A stretch of 64,000 bases of DNA from Fodinibius sp052060035 (GTDB lineage Bacteria > Bacteroidota > Rhodothermia > Balneolales > Balneolaceae): positions 8,505 through 72,504 of the forward strand of contig NZ_JBPOEA010000016.1 in assembly GCF_052060035.1 (NCBI RefSeq), in the 5' to 3' direction. This document shows positions 25,793-34,460 of this stretch, one piece after another. Below the pieces are notes generated by a model, which was not told the origin of the DNA, ran no database searches, and worked only from the letters and a program-made list of their open reading frames with translations. The position numbers and the translations under genes are program-made. The stretch's first letter is position 1, and each line of letters opens with the position of its first letter.

Positions 25793-27031
25793 ATGGATTT
25801 ATTTGATAAGCTTGAGTCCAGACCAAGCCCGTTAGGAGAATTTACTTCAGATGGATACGGGTATTATACCTACCCTAAACTTGAAGGTCCACTGGGACCC
25901 GTAATGAAGTTTAATGGTGATGATGTCATTGTCTGGAGCATCAATGATTATTTAGGGATTGGAAGCAATGAAGAAGTAAAAGAGTATGATGCTGAAATTG
26001 CCCAGGATTACAGTTTGAGTAGTCCGATGGGAGCCCGCCTAATGACGGGGAACTCGAGCGAGCACGAGAAGTTGGAAGAAGAACTGGCTGATTTTGTCCA
26101 TAAGGATGATGCCTTTTTGCTGAATTACGGCTATCAGGGAATTATGAGCATAATTCATGCTTTGGTGGATCGCAACGATGTTCTTATTTATGACGAGCTG
26201 AGCCACGCTTGTATTGTTGATGGAAAACAGCTGGCTATGGCTGAAAAGTATGTGTTTAAGCACAACGATATCGAAAGTTTTAAAACGCAATTAGAGCGTG
26301 CCCACCGCAAGAAAAAAGATGATGGAGCCGTTCTTGTAGTAACCGAAGGGGCTTTTGGGATGACAGGTGACTTGGGCATCTTAAATGAGATGATTGCTCT
26401 TAAAGAAGAGTATCCATTCCGTTTGCTTGTTGATGATGCTCATGGAGTGGGTACAATGGGCAAAGACGGTTCCGGTACGGGAACCCATTTGGGTTGCCAC
26501 GATGGAATAGACCTTTACTTTGGGACTTTTGCCAAGGCTTTTGCGTTGATAGGTGCTTTTGTGGCTACGGATGAGCGTGTTGTTGAATTTTTGAAAGCGA
26601 ATGTTCGAAGCCAGATTTTTGCGAAGTCGGTACCGATGCCGATTGTGAAGTCAGCGCGAAAGCGGTTGAAGATGATTCGTAACAATCCCCAATGGAGAGA
26701 AAAACTTTGGGAGAATACAAATATGCTGCGTGGCGGACTTCGTGATATGGGTTATAATGTACTGCCCGCTGAATGTCCGGTAACACCTGTACTAACAAAA
26801 GGCAGTACGGAACTTTGTCAGCTTATTATGCGCAAGATGCGTGAGGAGCACGGAATTTTTGTAAGTGGTGTTGCCTATCCGGTCGTACCAAAGGGAACTG
26901 TATTGATACGGTTAATCCCTACCGCGGCCCATACAGAAGAGCACATCCAAAAAACTCTTGAAGGGTTCGATGCGATTAAGGAGGTTGTTTTTGCCGAAGC
27001 GGAAAAACAGAAGCAGAAGATGACCGCTTAA
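25793..27031 (+). CDS. alpha-oxoamine synthase family acyltransferase (SPT/AONS/KBL-like)
   Basis: A 412-residue PLP enzyme that would join an acyl-CoA or acyl-ACP to an amino acid with loss of CO2. K248 in GTFAKA carries PLP; H138 (ELSHACIVDG) and D215/H217 (DDAHG) are the usual cofactor contacts. The N-terminal stretch YYTYPKLEGPLGPVMKF and MGARLMTGN are typical of the Bacteroidota clade tied to sphingoid-base or sulfonolipid synthesis (serine or cysteate acyltransferases). No bio operon is nearby, which argues against biotin synthesis. Exact substrate is open. An intrinsic terminator follows. Confidence 0.8.
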   Translation: MDLFDKLESRPSPLGEFTSDGYGYYTYPKLEGPLGPVMKFNGDDVIVWSINDYLGIGSNEEVKEYDAEIAQDYSLSSPMGARLMTGNSSEHEKLEEELADFVHKDDAFLLNYGYQGIMSIIHALVDRNDVLIYDELSHACIVDGKQLAMAEKYVFKHNDIESFKTQLERAHRKKKDDGAVLVVTEGAFGMTGDLGILNEMIALKEEYPFRLLVDDAHGVGTMGKDGSGTGTHLGCHDGIDLYFGTFAKAFALIGAFVATDERVVEFLKANVRSQIFAKSVPMPIVKSARKRLKMIRNNPQWREKLWENTNMLRGGLRDMGYNVLPAECPVTPVLTKGSTELCQLIMRKMREEHGIFVSGVAYPVVPKGTVLIRLIPTAAHTEEHIQKTLEGFDAIKEVVFAEAEKQKQKMTA

Positions 27032-27059
27032 TCTTTTTAAATTCTCGAAGCTATTTCGT

Positions 27060-27090
27060 AGCCTCGCTGGTTATCCGGCGGGGCTTTTTT
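27060..27090 (+). terminator. intrinsic terminator after the acyltransferase gene
   Basis: A GC-rich stem AGCCTCGCTGG (27060-27070) pairs with CCGGCGGGGCT (27075-27085), with two G-U pairs, loop TTAT, then a T-run. It begins 29 bp downstream of the stop codon. Confidence 0.85.
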
Positions 27091-27142
27091 ATTTAATAAT
27101 TTATGGATGTTACTCCCAGAAGGGAAGTGTGGGATAAAATAA

Positions 27143-27171
27143 AAAAGGACGAGCTGTTAACTCGTCCTTTT
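27143..27171. terminator. bidirectional intrinsic terminator
   Basis: An 11-bp stem AAAAGGACGAG / CTCGTCCTTTT with a 7-nt loop. A-run and T-run flank it on both sides, so it can work on either strand. On the minus strand it lies 24 bp after the DEAD-box-like gene. Confidence 0.88.
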
Positions 27172-27194
27172 TAGAATTTCAAAAGTTTAGAGGT

Positions 27195-28565
27195 TTAAGA
27201 AAACAACTTTTTAATCAGTCCAATAACGCCATCTTTTTGATCTTTAGGCGAATCACCCTTTTTACCGCCGCTAAGCTTATCGTAACTGGGGCGTGGAAGC
27301 TGCAGTTCATTGTCTTTTTTCTTCTTTTTACCGCGTCCGTTTCGACTGCCTCGTTTGGATCGGTTATCGCGCTTACCGCCTCGGGATTTCTTCTTTTTCT
27401 GTTTCTTACGTTCTTCAAGTTTTTGTTTGACCTTCTCAGGCAGTGGTAGTTCTTTGGGCGCCTGACCAAGACTGTTTTCCAATTCATTGATATCACTGCG
27501 ATCCTGTTTGGAAACCAATGATACAATGCGTGATGCTTTGCCAGATCCGACAAGTCCGGCGCGATAGCGATATTCATTTGGATCGTTGGGCACATCATAG
27601 TTGATAACCTGCGTTACGCGATCGAGCCCCAGCTCTGCGGCCGGAATATCAGCAACCAAGAGGTACTGCACATCGCCATTGGTAAAGTTGGCAAAGCGCT
27701 GGGATCGCTTTTCATCCGAAAGCTTTGCATGTAGGCTTGTAGCCTTTCTATCATTTTTGCGCAGCGTTCGATAGAGGCGATCCGTACCTCGCTTAGAGGC
27801 CGTAAAAATCACGCAGTTATCGGTAGGCGTATCCTCAAGGTGCGCCATCAGGGTGGTAATCTTCATGCGGTTGGGCACATAGATATATCCCTGGGTCAGA
27901 TTTTGATCAACCTTTGGCGGTTCCGTTAACATGCCCGGCTTATCTTCGAAGCCAATAGCGATGGGATCTTCCGTATGTTTTTTGGTAAGCTCTTTAACAT
28001 CATCATTTACTTCCTTTGCATAAATGAGGGTCTGATGATCGTTGAGTACCCGTTTTAAGATGTTTTGAATTTTATCTTGTAGATTGAGGGCAACCATCTC
28101 ATCCGCTGCATCAATAACCACCAATCCAACGTGTCGGAATATGAATCGAAGATCCTGGCAAACATCCAGCAAGGGGCCGGGATTACCGGCAATAACTTCG
28201 ACTTCACTTTGGATAGCCTCTTTTTGCTCTTCGAGATCGGTATCCATATCAATAGATGCACACTCAATTTGAGCATGATAACCCATAGCCCAAACAAGCT
28301 CGTCAATCTCTTTTGACTCCTTGGGATTGGGGGTTAAAACCAGTACCGAAGTACCGTCTTTATCATCTCTGTTATTTACCTGCTCCAGTGCAGGAATTAC
28401 AAAAGAGGCTATTTTGCTGCTTCCCGGTTCGGCTTTTATAAGTGCATCATGGCCTTCCAGTACAGCTGGGATTACTTCTTCTTGCAGTTCAGTAAGTTCA
28501 GTGTAATTAATGTCTTGAAGCCCGCTCATGATATTGGGGCTTAACGTCATTTCTTCAAACTTCAA
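27195..28565 (-). CDS. degenerate DEAD-box RNA helicase-like protein (predicted inactive)
   Basis: A 456-residue protein that aligns along its length with RhlE-type helicases, but the motifs are changed. Motif I is AEPGSSKI (45-52) in place of AxTGxGKT. Motif II is DAAD (152-155). SAT is AKE (183-185). Ib is NPGP for TPGR, V loses the Thr and Arg, and VI is YRAGLVGS for HRxGRTGR. The two RecA-like domains and spacing are kept. A lysine/arginine-rich tail (about 380-430) should bind RNA. The frame is intact, so it is under selection, perhaps as an RNA-binding scaffold. An ATP-dependent helicase function looks impossible by family knowledge. Confidence 0.85.
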   Translation of the reverse strand: MKFEEMTLSPNIMSGLQDINYTELTELQEEVIPAVLEGHDALIKAEPGSSKIASFVIPALEQVNNRDDKDGTSVLVLTPNPKESKEIDELVWAMGYHAQIECASIDMDTDLEEQKEAIQSEVEVIAGNPGPLLDVCQDLRFIFRHVGLVVIDAADEMVALNLQDKIQNILKRVLNDHQTLIYAKEVNDDVKELTKKHTEDPIAIGFEDKPGMLTEPPKVDQNLTQGYIYVPNRMKITTLMAHLEDTPTDNCVIFTASKRGTDRLYRTLRKNDRKATSLHAKLSDEKRSQRFANFTNGDVQYLLVADIPAAELGLDRVTQVINYDVPNDPNEYRYRAGLVGSGKASRIVSLVSKQDRSDINELENSLGQAPKELPLPEKVKQKLEERKKQKKKKSRGGKRDNRSKRGSRNGRGKKKKKDNELQLPRPSYDKLSGGKKGDSPKDQKDGVIGLIKKLFS

Positions 28566-28654
28566 CGTTCTAACCTTTCATTTTATTAATGTTTGTTCTT
28601 CAAGCATTCGCTTCAAAACCAAGCGATGCGTATCAATAGCAGAATATACAAAAC

Positions 28655-29602
28655 TTATCGGCTTTGCTCATCTGATTTCGCAGCCGGTTGATAGTCTTTT
28701 TTAAACAACGGATCAATGTATAGTTCGTGCCGAGTCTGCCTTATATAAACGAGTGCTCCCCCTAATATTATTGCCATCCCCAATAAGCCCAGTATACCCG
28801 CTTCGGGGCCAAAAGCACCTCCGGTAAAAAAATCGCTGCCCGATTGCTGAATCTGGAGAATGGAAAACTCGATTTTTTTGCCACTTACAGGAAAACCTAA
28901 AACACCGGCCATCACAAAATTCCAGCTAAAATGAAGGCCGACCGATAATCCCAAACGGCCAGTAAGAACATACGGAACGGCAAGCACAATACCGGCCAAA
29001 ATAATATTGAAGGTTGAAATAAAAGAAGCATTGGGATTAAAGAAATGCATTAGCCCAAATAGCGAAGATGTAAGTAAAATGGCCGTAACCAGAGCTCCAT
29101 TTAATCCTACTGCGGGGTATTTTAATCCTTCGGTGAGGTTCAGAAGCTGGTACCCACGGGAAAATAGCTCCTCATGGAAACCCACCATTAGCATAGCTAC
29201 AAAGAAGCTCATAATTCCGGTAGAAAAAGGGGTCTCCAGTTCTGCTTCCCAACCGTATTCAACAATCGTTACCCACCCTAAGGTCCATTGAATAAGAAAA
29301 ACAGAACCGATAGAAAAAGCTGCAATCAGGCATCCGGATAAAAAATCTTTCCCCCATTGCTTGTTGAGTTTGATGCCGTAATCAAAAAAAGAGCGCTTAT
29401 CCAACAATTGTGCAGCCAGCCAAACACTTAGAATAATTCCCGCAAATTGAGGAATAGTGGTATACACCATCATGGGGTCTTCCAGTATTTGTTGCACGCC
29501 CAAAATTCCAAAGCCAACAAATAAAAACATGAAGATGAATTGAACTAACAGCCGCCATCCGGCTTTTAGGCGCTGCTCGTCCTCATTGATAAAGATGTTC
29601 AT
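28655..29602 (-). CDS. CPBP-family intramembrane metalloprotease
   Basis: A 315-residue membrane protein with about eight hydrophobic segments. The full EExxxR motif is present as HEELFSRGY, followed by FGLMHFFNP and GLHFSWNF, the second and third catalytic elements. It therefore looks active, unlike the Q-E variant at 23374. Substrate unknown. Single gene. Confidence 0.87.
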   Translation of the reverse strand: MNIFINEDEQRLKAGWRLLVQFIFMFLFVGFGILGVQQILEDPMMVYTTIPQFAGIILSVWLAAQLLDKRSFFDYGIKLNKQWGKDFLSGCLIAAFSIGSVFLIQWTLGWVTIVEYGWEAELETPFSTGIMSFFVAMLMVGFHEELFSRGYQLLNLTEGLKYPAVGLNGALVTAILLTSSLFGLMHFFNPNASFISTFNIILAGIVLAVPYVLTGRLGLSVGLHFSWNFVMAGVLGFPVSGKKIEFSILQIQQSGSDFFTGGAFGPEAGILGLLGMAIILGGALVYIRQTRHELYIDPLFKKDYQPAAKSDEQSR

Positions 29603-29691
29603 AACAAAAGAAACATTAGCAGTTTTAATTCGGTTACCTTAGTATAAAGGCCACATAATCTACATGAAAAGCTGAAGGAAATCATAAATTT

Positions 29692-30366
29692 ATGAGTGAC
29701 CGCTTTGTCTTACAGGCATCCAAGCAGGAAGTAGAACAATTATTTGACGTATCAACGGCGCGGGATGATTTTTTTGATCCGGATTTTAATATCACGCCCG
29801 GTTCCCTGACCCCAGTGGTTTATCAAGAAGATAGAGAACGCAAAATCTATAATTTTCGCTGGGGATTGATTCCGCCCGATGCCGAAGAAGAAATGGAGGG
29901 TAATGAAAATTTTGAGGTACCAATAGAGGATCTCAATGATGGTGAATGGTTGACAGAATGTATTGAGCAACGTCGATGCCTGATTCCTGCCAGCGGATAT
30001 TACAAATGGAAGTTTAGTGAAAAGAAAAGTACTCCTTTTTATATCCGGCTGCTTTCTAATCAGCTGACGGCTATGGCCGGTATTTATTCGATATGGGAAT
30101 CTTCGGCGGGGCGCGACGTTTATTCCTGTGCGATGCTTACCACCGAGGCAAATCCTCTGGTTCAGCCGGTTGATGATCGTATGCCCATTCTTATTCATCC
30201 GAATCACTATAAAAAATGGCTTGCTGATAAAAAATTAACAGAACCTGACCTTGAGGACGTAATAAACGGTTATGCTATGACTGAGCTGACGGTTAACCGC
30301 GTTTCAGAAGATGTAAATGATCCTGAGAATAATGGCCCTGAACTTATACAGCCGATTCCCAAATAA
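29692..30366 (+). CDS. SRAP (YedK/HMCES)-family protein lacking the catalytic residues
   Basis: A 224-residue SRAP fold: FNITPGS, FRWGLIPP, RRCLIPASGYYKWK, LTTEANPLV, DDRMPILI and a terminal GPELIQPIP. Active members crosslink abasic sites through Cys2 (MCGRF), with Asn, Glu105 and His160. Here the start is MSDRF (S2), the NAR motif is lost in an altered loop (70-80), Glu105 is K105, and the His is D161. The gene has no frameshift. It may bind single-stranded DNA without forming the crosslink. Start ATG is the only sensible one. Confidence 0.85.
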   Translation: MSDRFVLQASKQEVEQLFDVSTARDDFFDPDFNITPGSLTPVVYQEDRERKIYNFRWGLIPPDAEEEMEGNENFEVPIEDLNDGEWLTECIEQRRCLIPASGYYKWKFSEKKSTPFYIRLLSNQLTAMAGIYSIWESSAGRDVYSCAMLTTEANPLVQPVDDRMPILIHPNHYKKWLADKKLTEPDLEDVINGYAMTELTVNRVSEDVNDPENNGPELIQPIPK

Positions 30367-30404
30367 TTAAAGTACTCAGTTAAACTTGTTCCGGAATCCG
30401 GGAA

Positions 30405-31298
30405 TTAGTTTTCACCTTCTTTATAAATCCGCATAGTGGGATAGGCCAGATCAATGTCATCGTTTTCATGAAACTTATCTAATACATCTTCCCAGATATC
30501 TTGTCCCAGGCTTCGCCGCTTCCGAGGGTTGGAAAGATGTCGAATAGTTAGACAGACCCCGCTTTCGCGAACTTCGGTATAGACTGTGGGGGTTAAGTAG
30601 CGGTAATGGATGAGATATGATTTTTTTGCTCGGCTTACTTGGTTTTGAGCTTCTTCCACATAATCTTTTAAGTGCTTGTCGGCCAGTTCTTGGAGGATCT
30701 GCTTTGCTTTTTTCCAATTGCTTTCGAAAGTGAGGAGCACTTCCAACTCGTTCCAGATGAACTCAAAATCGCTGGTGTAGTTGGCCAGAGAATCATCAAA
30801 AACCAGATGATTGGGTACATGAATAACACGACCGGTGCTTTGATCTGCATGCACCCAATTGCCGATTTCCAGCAGGGTAAACTTAAAAACCCGGACATCA
30901 ATAACATCGCCCTTGATATCTCCTATCTGAATGCGATCTCCCACATCAAAAGGTTTTCGCCAGAGCAGAAAAATCCAGCCGGCAAAATCGGTAACAGGAC
31001 CCCGAAGCGCAATTGCCAAACCGGCCGAAAGTAGTCCCAAAAAAGTGGCAAGGGATTGCAACCCTTCAAACCAGATGCGCCCCACAATCAAAAAGCCGAG
31101 AAAAACAGCTATATACGTTAAGTTTTTACGCCATTTGTACTGTGTTTTTGCTTCCGGCAATCTTCGATTAATGATCCGGATAGCGATCACCCGAATCAGC
31201 CAAATTATAAAGATGGCAATGATGGACAAAAATATCTGGTAAGAAAATCCCGGTGAATTTTGGATAAACTCTTGAACTCTTGCTGGAAAGTTTGGCAC
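30405..31298 (-). CDS. mechanosensitive ion channel, MscS family
   Basis: A 297-residue channel with three N-terminal hydrophobic segments, the third a glycine/alanine-rich pore helix (LATFLGLLSAGLAIALRGPV). The beta domain (PFDVGDRIQIGDIKGDVIDV, IHVPNHLVFDD) and C-terminal alpha/beta domain follow. It should release solutes on osmotic downshock. It converges on the SRAP gene. Confidence 0.9.
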   Translation of the reverse strand: MPNFPARVQEFIQNSPGFSYQIFLSIIAIFIIWLIRVIAIRIINRRLPEAKTQYKWRKNLTYIAVFLGFLIVGRIWFEGLQSLATFLGLLSAGLAIALRGPVTDFAGWIFLLWRKPFDVGDRIQIGDIKGDVIDVRVFKFTLLEIGNWVHADQSTGRVIHVPNHLVFDDSLANYTSDFEFIWNELEVLLTFESNWKKAKQILQELADKHLKDYVEEAQNQVSRAKKSYLIHYRYLTPTVYTEVRESGVCLTIRHLSNPRKRRSLGQDIWEDVLDKFHENDDIDLAYPTMRIYKEGEN

Positions 31299-31448
31299 GA
31301 CAAAATTATTAAGTGATAGAATATTTGCTGGATGAAATAGTTATTATAGGTGCATCACAACTAAATTTCTACTATATCTTCATTGGAAAGAAAAGGAATT
31401 TTGAATAACTTTACGGGTCTGAAAATTACCGTTAGATAGATTTTACTT

Positions 31449-31856
31449 ATGCTTTATACAATAATACTCTCGATAATTACACTTGTCAGCATTCTTTTGG
31501 TAATTGTAATTCTATTGCAACCCGGACAGGGACAAGGAATTACTGGTGGACTGGCAGGAGGTCAAGCCGGTGGACAGGGTCTTGGTGCTCGTCGCACAGC
31601 CGACCTGTTATCAAAGTCAACAACCGTGCTTGGCGCAGCGTTGTTAGTGCTCAGCGTATTGGCGAACTTTGCGATTAATCGTGGAGGGGCTACAGAAAGT
31701 GCCGTACAACAAAGTGGAGTTGAAGCACCTGCCCAGCAGGGCAATGGGTTGGATGATGCTTCGCAAACCCCTTCAGCTGTACCTGAGTTGCCACAGAATC
31801 AAGGCGGCAACAACGGAGACGGAGATAACGGAGGAAATTCGGGAGACGGGAACTAA
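31449..31856 (+). CDS. secG: protein translocase subunit SecG
   Basis: A 135-residue SecG with two hydrophobic segments (1-22 and about 56-76) and the conserved central loop ILLQPGQGQGITGG...LSKSTTVLG. The C-terminal 55 residues are a low-complexity tail rich in Gln, Asn, Gly and Asp (GGNNGDGDNGGNSGDGN), longer than E. coli SecG. It acts with SecYE in protein export. A terminator follows at 31881. Confidence 0.92.
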   Translation: MLYTIILSIITLVSILLVIVILLQPGQGQGITGGLAGGQAGGQGLGARRTADLLSKSTTVLGAALLVLSVLANFAINRGGATESAVQQSGVEAPAQQGNGLDDASQTPSAVPELPQNQGGNNGDGDNGGNSGDGN

Positions 31857-31880
31857 CTTCCGATACTATAAAGATTTTAC

Positions 31881-31916
31881 AAGCCCGATTTCTTAATAGA
31901 GATCGGGCTTTTTTAT
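31881..31916 (+). terminator. intrinsic terminator of secG
   Basis: A 13-bp stem with one G-U pair, AAGCCCGAT... (from 31881) and ...ATCGGGCTT (to 31910), with a 4-nt loop and six Ts. The stop codon of the opposing oxidoreductase gene lies in the T-rich flank, so the two gene ends overlap here. Confidence 0.9.
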
Positions 31917-32923
31917 TTCTCATTCATGATTTCAGAGAAAAGTCGGTGCGATTTGAGCCGCTGATCGTGATCAAAAATGTAGGTAGCGGTCATAATCTCG
32001 TCAGCATTAGTTTTTTCTACAAAGTCCGAAAGCTCTTCTTTCACCGTTTGCTTACTGCCCACAAAAGTGTATTTGAGCATCTGTTCTACCGCCATTTTCT
32101 CACGCATATTCCAAACGGTACTCATATCGTCAACAGGCGGCCCCATCGGTTTGCGTTCACCGGTCACTATACCCATAAACATCTGCTTGAGAGAGGTGGA
32201 CAGATATTGGGCTTGTTCGTCGGTATCAGCAATAATTACGTTTACGCAAGGCATAACGTAAGGGTCATCCAGCTGATCAGATGGTTCAAATTTTTCGCGA
32301 TAAACCTGCAGGGCCGCATGTAATTGTTGTGGCGAAAAATGGCTGGCAAAGACGTAAGGTAAACCCAGTGCGGCTGCCAGATGGGCACTGTCGGTACTGG
32401 ATCCTAAAATCCATAGGGGCACTTCGGTGCCTTCGCCGGGAATGGCGCGCACGTCAGACGAACGGTTCTCGGCAGAAAAATACTGTTGCAGCTGCTGTAC
32501 ATTTCTTGGAAACTGTTGCACTTGCTGCATGCGGTCTGGGCGGATGGCCTGTGCCGTTTGTTGATCCGTGCCGGGCGCTCGACCCAGTCCCAAGTCTATT
32601 CTATTGGGATATAGGGAAGCCAGCGTACCAAACTGCTCAGCGATAACGAGTGGGGAGTGATTGGGAAGCATTACGCCGCCGGAGCCAATACGCAAGGTGT
32701 TGGTTGCTTCAGCCACATATCCAATCAAAACAGAGGTGGCCGAACTGGCAATGTTCTCCATGTTGTGATGTTCAGCCATCCAAAAGCGGGAATAGCCCAG
32801 CTGTTCTACATGCTGAGCCAAATCGCGACTTTTATTGATGGCATCGGCGGGGCTATCGCCTTCGGTTACGACGGCTAAATCTAAAACAGAATACTTGATA
32901 TCAGAAAGCAGGTTCTTGCTCAT
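31913..32923 (-). CDS. LLM-class flavin-dependent oxidoreductase
   Basis: A 336-residue TIM-barrel luciferase-like monooxygenase, single-component type. Diagnostic stretches are YSRFWMAEHHNME, LRIGSGGVMLPNHSPLVIAEQFGTLASLYPNRIDLGLGRAPGTD and PLWILGSSTDSAHLAAALGLPYVFASHF. It resembles MsnO8-like proteins. Substrate and physiological electron donor are unknown. Its stop codon falls in the secG terminator. Confidence 0.9.
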   Translation of the reverse strand: MSKNLLSDIKYSVLDLAVVTEGDSPADAINKSRDLAQHVEQLGYSRFWMAEHHNMENIASSATSVLIGYVAEATNTLRIGSGGVMLPNHSPLVIAEQFGTLASLYPNRIDLGLGRAPGTDQQTAQAIRPDRMQQVQQFPRNVQQLQQYFSAENRSSDVRAIPGEGTEVPLWILGSSTDSAHLAAALGLPYVFASHFSPQQLHAALQVYREKFEPSDQLDDPYVMPCVNVIIADTDEQAQYLSTSLKQMFMGIVTGERKPMGPPVDDMSTVWNMREKMAVEQMLKYTFVGSKQTVKEELSDFVEKTNADEIMTATYIFDHDQRLKSHRLFSEIMNEK

Positions 32924-33014
32924 AAAATGTTTTTGGATTCAATTCTATTGAAGGTTGAACAGTGATGTTAAAATGAAATAGTGGGGAAGCGTTTTGGGTA
33001 CTCCGTGAAGCAGA

Positions 33015-33644
33015 TTACTGAGCGATCTTTTTTATCTGAGTTGAATCAAAATGAGAGGCAGGAAATCTTATCGACCATACGCCCCGGAGTTCTCCCATGG
33101 AAAATCCCGTAGCTCGGTCCATAGGGTATAATTCTTGAATTTTTGACAAATTTGATTTGGCAATATCTTTGTTCGGTTGGCCGTGACAATTCAAGCAAAG
33201 TTTATTCGTGATGGTGATAGGCGCATGAAAGCTGATTGTTTTATCATCTGAATACGTTATCGGTTCCAGATTCTCTCCTTTTTCCAATTGGGTTAAATAC
33301 TGTTCGATAGCCCGCATTTCTAATGAATCTGCTTTATTTGATGGGTTTCTCGGCTTGTGACTGGCACGACGGATGGTAACATTATGATAGCTCGAAAGCG
33401 AATCGGTGAGGGGCATGGCTTCGACATTGCAAAATTGCAGGGCATAGTCTACACCACCTTCGGCCAAGGCTTGTTGCAAATTACCGCTCAACGTTTTAAA
33501 TGTAGCTGAAGCAATTTTTTTACCCTCCTGAACTACGGCCGTTGTATCATAATCTATTTGCTTGTTTTTTTCTTGTTTATGGGTTTCGGAGTTACAGCCA
33601 ATCCCCATCCCCATAATAAAGATCAGTAATATCAAAGGTCGCAT
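33015..33644 (-). CDS. DUF3365 (Tll0287-like) heme-binding lipoprotein
   Basis: 209 residues from ATG 33644, chosen because it starts a lipoprotein signal, MRPLILLIFIMGMGIGC; an upstream ATG adds 13 residues. The mature part has the Tll0287/DUF3365 pattern with one c-type heme motif CLNCH. The C-terminal part ATGFSMGELRGVWSIRFP is typical. Likely a periplasmic heme sensor or electron carrier. It is followed by the SDR gene upstream on the same strand with a small gap. Confidence 0.83.
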   Translation of the reverse strand: MRPLILLIFIMGMGIGCNSETHKQEKNKQIDYDTTAVVQEGKKIASATFKTLSGNLQQALAEGGVDYALQFCNVEAMPLTDSLSSYHNVTIRRASHKPRNPSNKADSLEMRAIEQYLTQLEKGENLEPITYSDDKTISFHAPITITNKLCLNCHGQPNKDIAKSNLSKIQELYPMDRATGFSMGELRGVWSIRFPASHFDSTQIKKIAQ

Positions 33645-33710
33645 AATGCGCGCAACAATATGATTGAAAAGAATATCAGTCATACTACGAATTTAATTGA
33701 AATATCCCTG

Positions 33711-34313
33711 TTAATCTATATCGATAATTTGACCGGTGATTAGGGTTTGCAAGCTTTTGATGTAGCCGTTTGCCACATGTTTCATCTTAGCAGGGGTATG
33801 ACCGGGAAAGTAATCGCCCAATGCTTCAGCCGAATCTTCCACCAGCGCAGGGCTTACCGCGTTAATACGAATGCCGTGCTGCATAAATTCTCCGTACGAT
33901 CCGATCACAAATCCGTTCACAGCATTATTAACGGTGCTTAAGATAGTACCTTGCGGGATGGGATCGTGTGATAAAATACCGGTGGTAAGCGTAATGCTTC
34001 CTCCATCATTCAGGTAGTCGAGTGCTGTCAAAGCCACATTAATTTGACCCATCATTTTACTTTTGACCCCTTCGATGAAATCGTCATTAGTAAGTTCTTT
34101 GAGTGGTTTGATTGGTGCCGAACCCGTGGTGACAATAACGGCATCGATGGTTCCGACCTCTTTAAACAATGATTGTATGGCCTTGGGATCAGTAATGTCG
34201 GTTTGCAGATCACCTGAGGAATGTCCTACAATAATAAGTTCATGGTCATCTTTCAGCCGGTCAGTAAGGACAGAACCGATCGTTCCGGTGCCACCAATAA
34301 GTAGAATTTTCAT
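33711..34313 (-). CDS. short-chain dehydrogenase/reductase, Lin1944-like, atypical active site
   Basis: 200 residues from ATG 34313 (MKILLIGGTGTIGS); the longer ORF start adds 28 unlikely residues. The cofactor loop GGTGTIG is present. The usual YxxxK is absent: the aligned region reads LSTVNNAVNGFV. From memory, this fits the Lin1944-like SDR subgroup, in which standard catalytic residues are missing. Function unknown. It may be cotranscribed with the DUF3365 gene. Confidence 0.8.
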   Translation of the reverse strand: MKILLIGGTGTIGSVLTDRLKDDHELIIVGHSSGDLQTDITDPKAIQSLFKEVGTIDAVIVTTGSAPIKPLKELTNDDFIEGVKSKMMGQINVALTALDYLNDGGSITLTTGILSHDPIPQGTILSTVNNAVNGFVIGSYGEFMQHGIRINAVSPALVEDSAEALGDYFPGHTPAKMKHVANGYIKSLQTLITGQIIDID

Positions 34314-34460
34314 AAAAAATATTATGATCAGAGGTTTATGGTAGTTGAACTGATATAAACAAAAAAGAAGGTACTTCCGTTTTGGGATATATTCCAAAAT
34401 ATTGAAATGAAAACCCTATTATTTGCATTAAATCAAAGTAAATAAAACGCACTTTAATAA

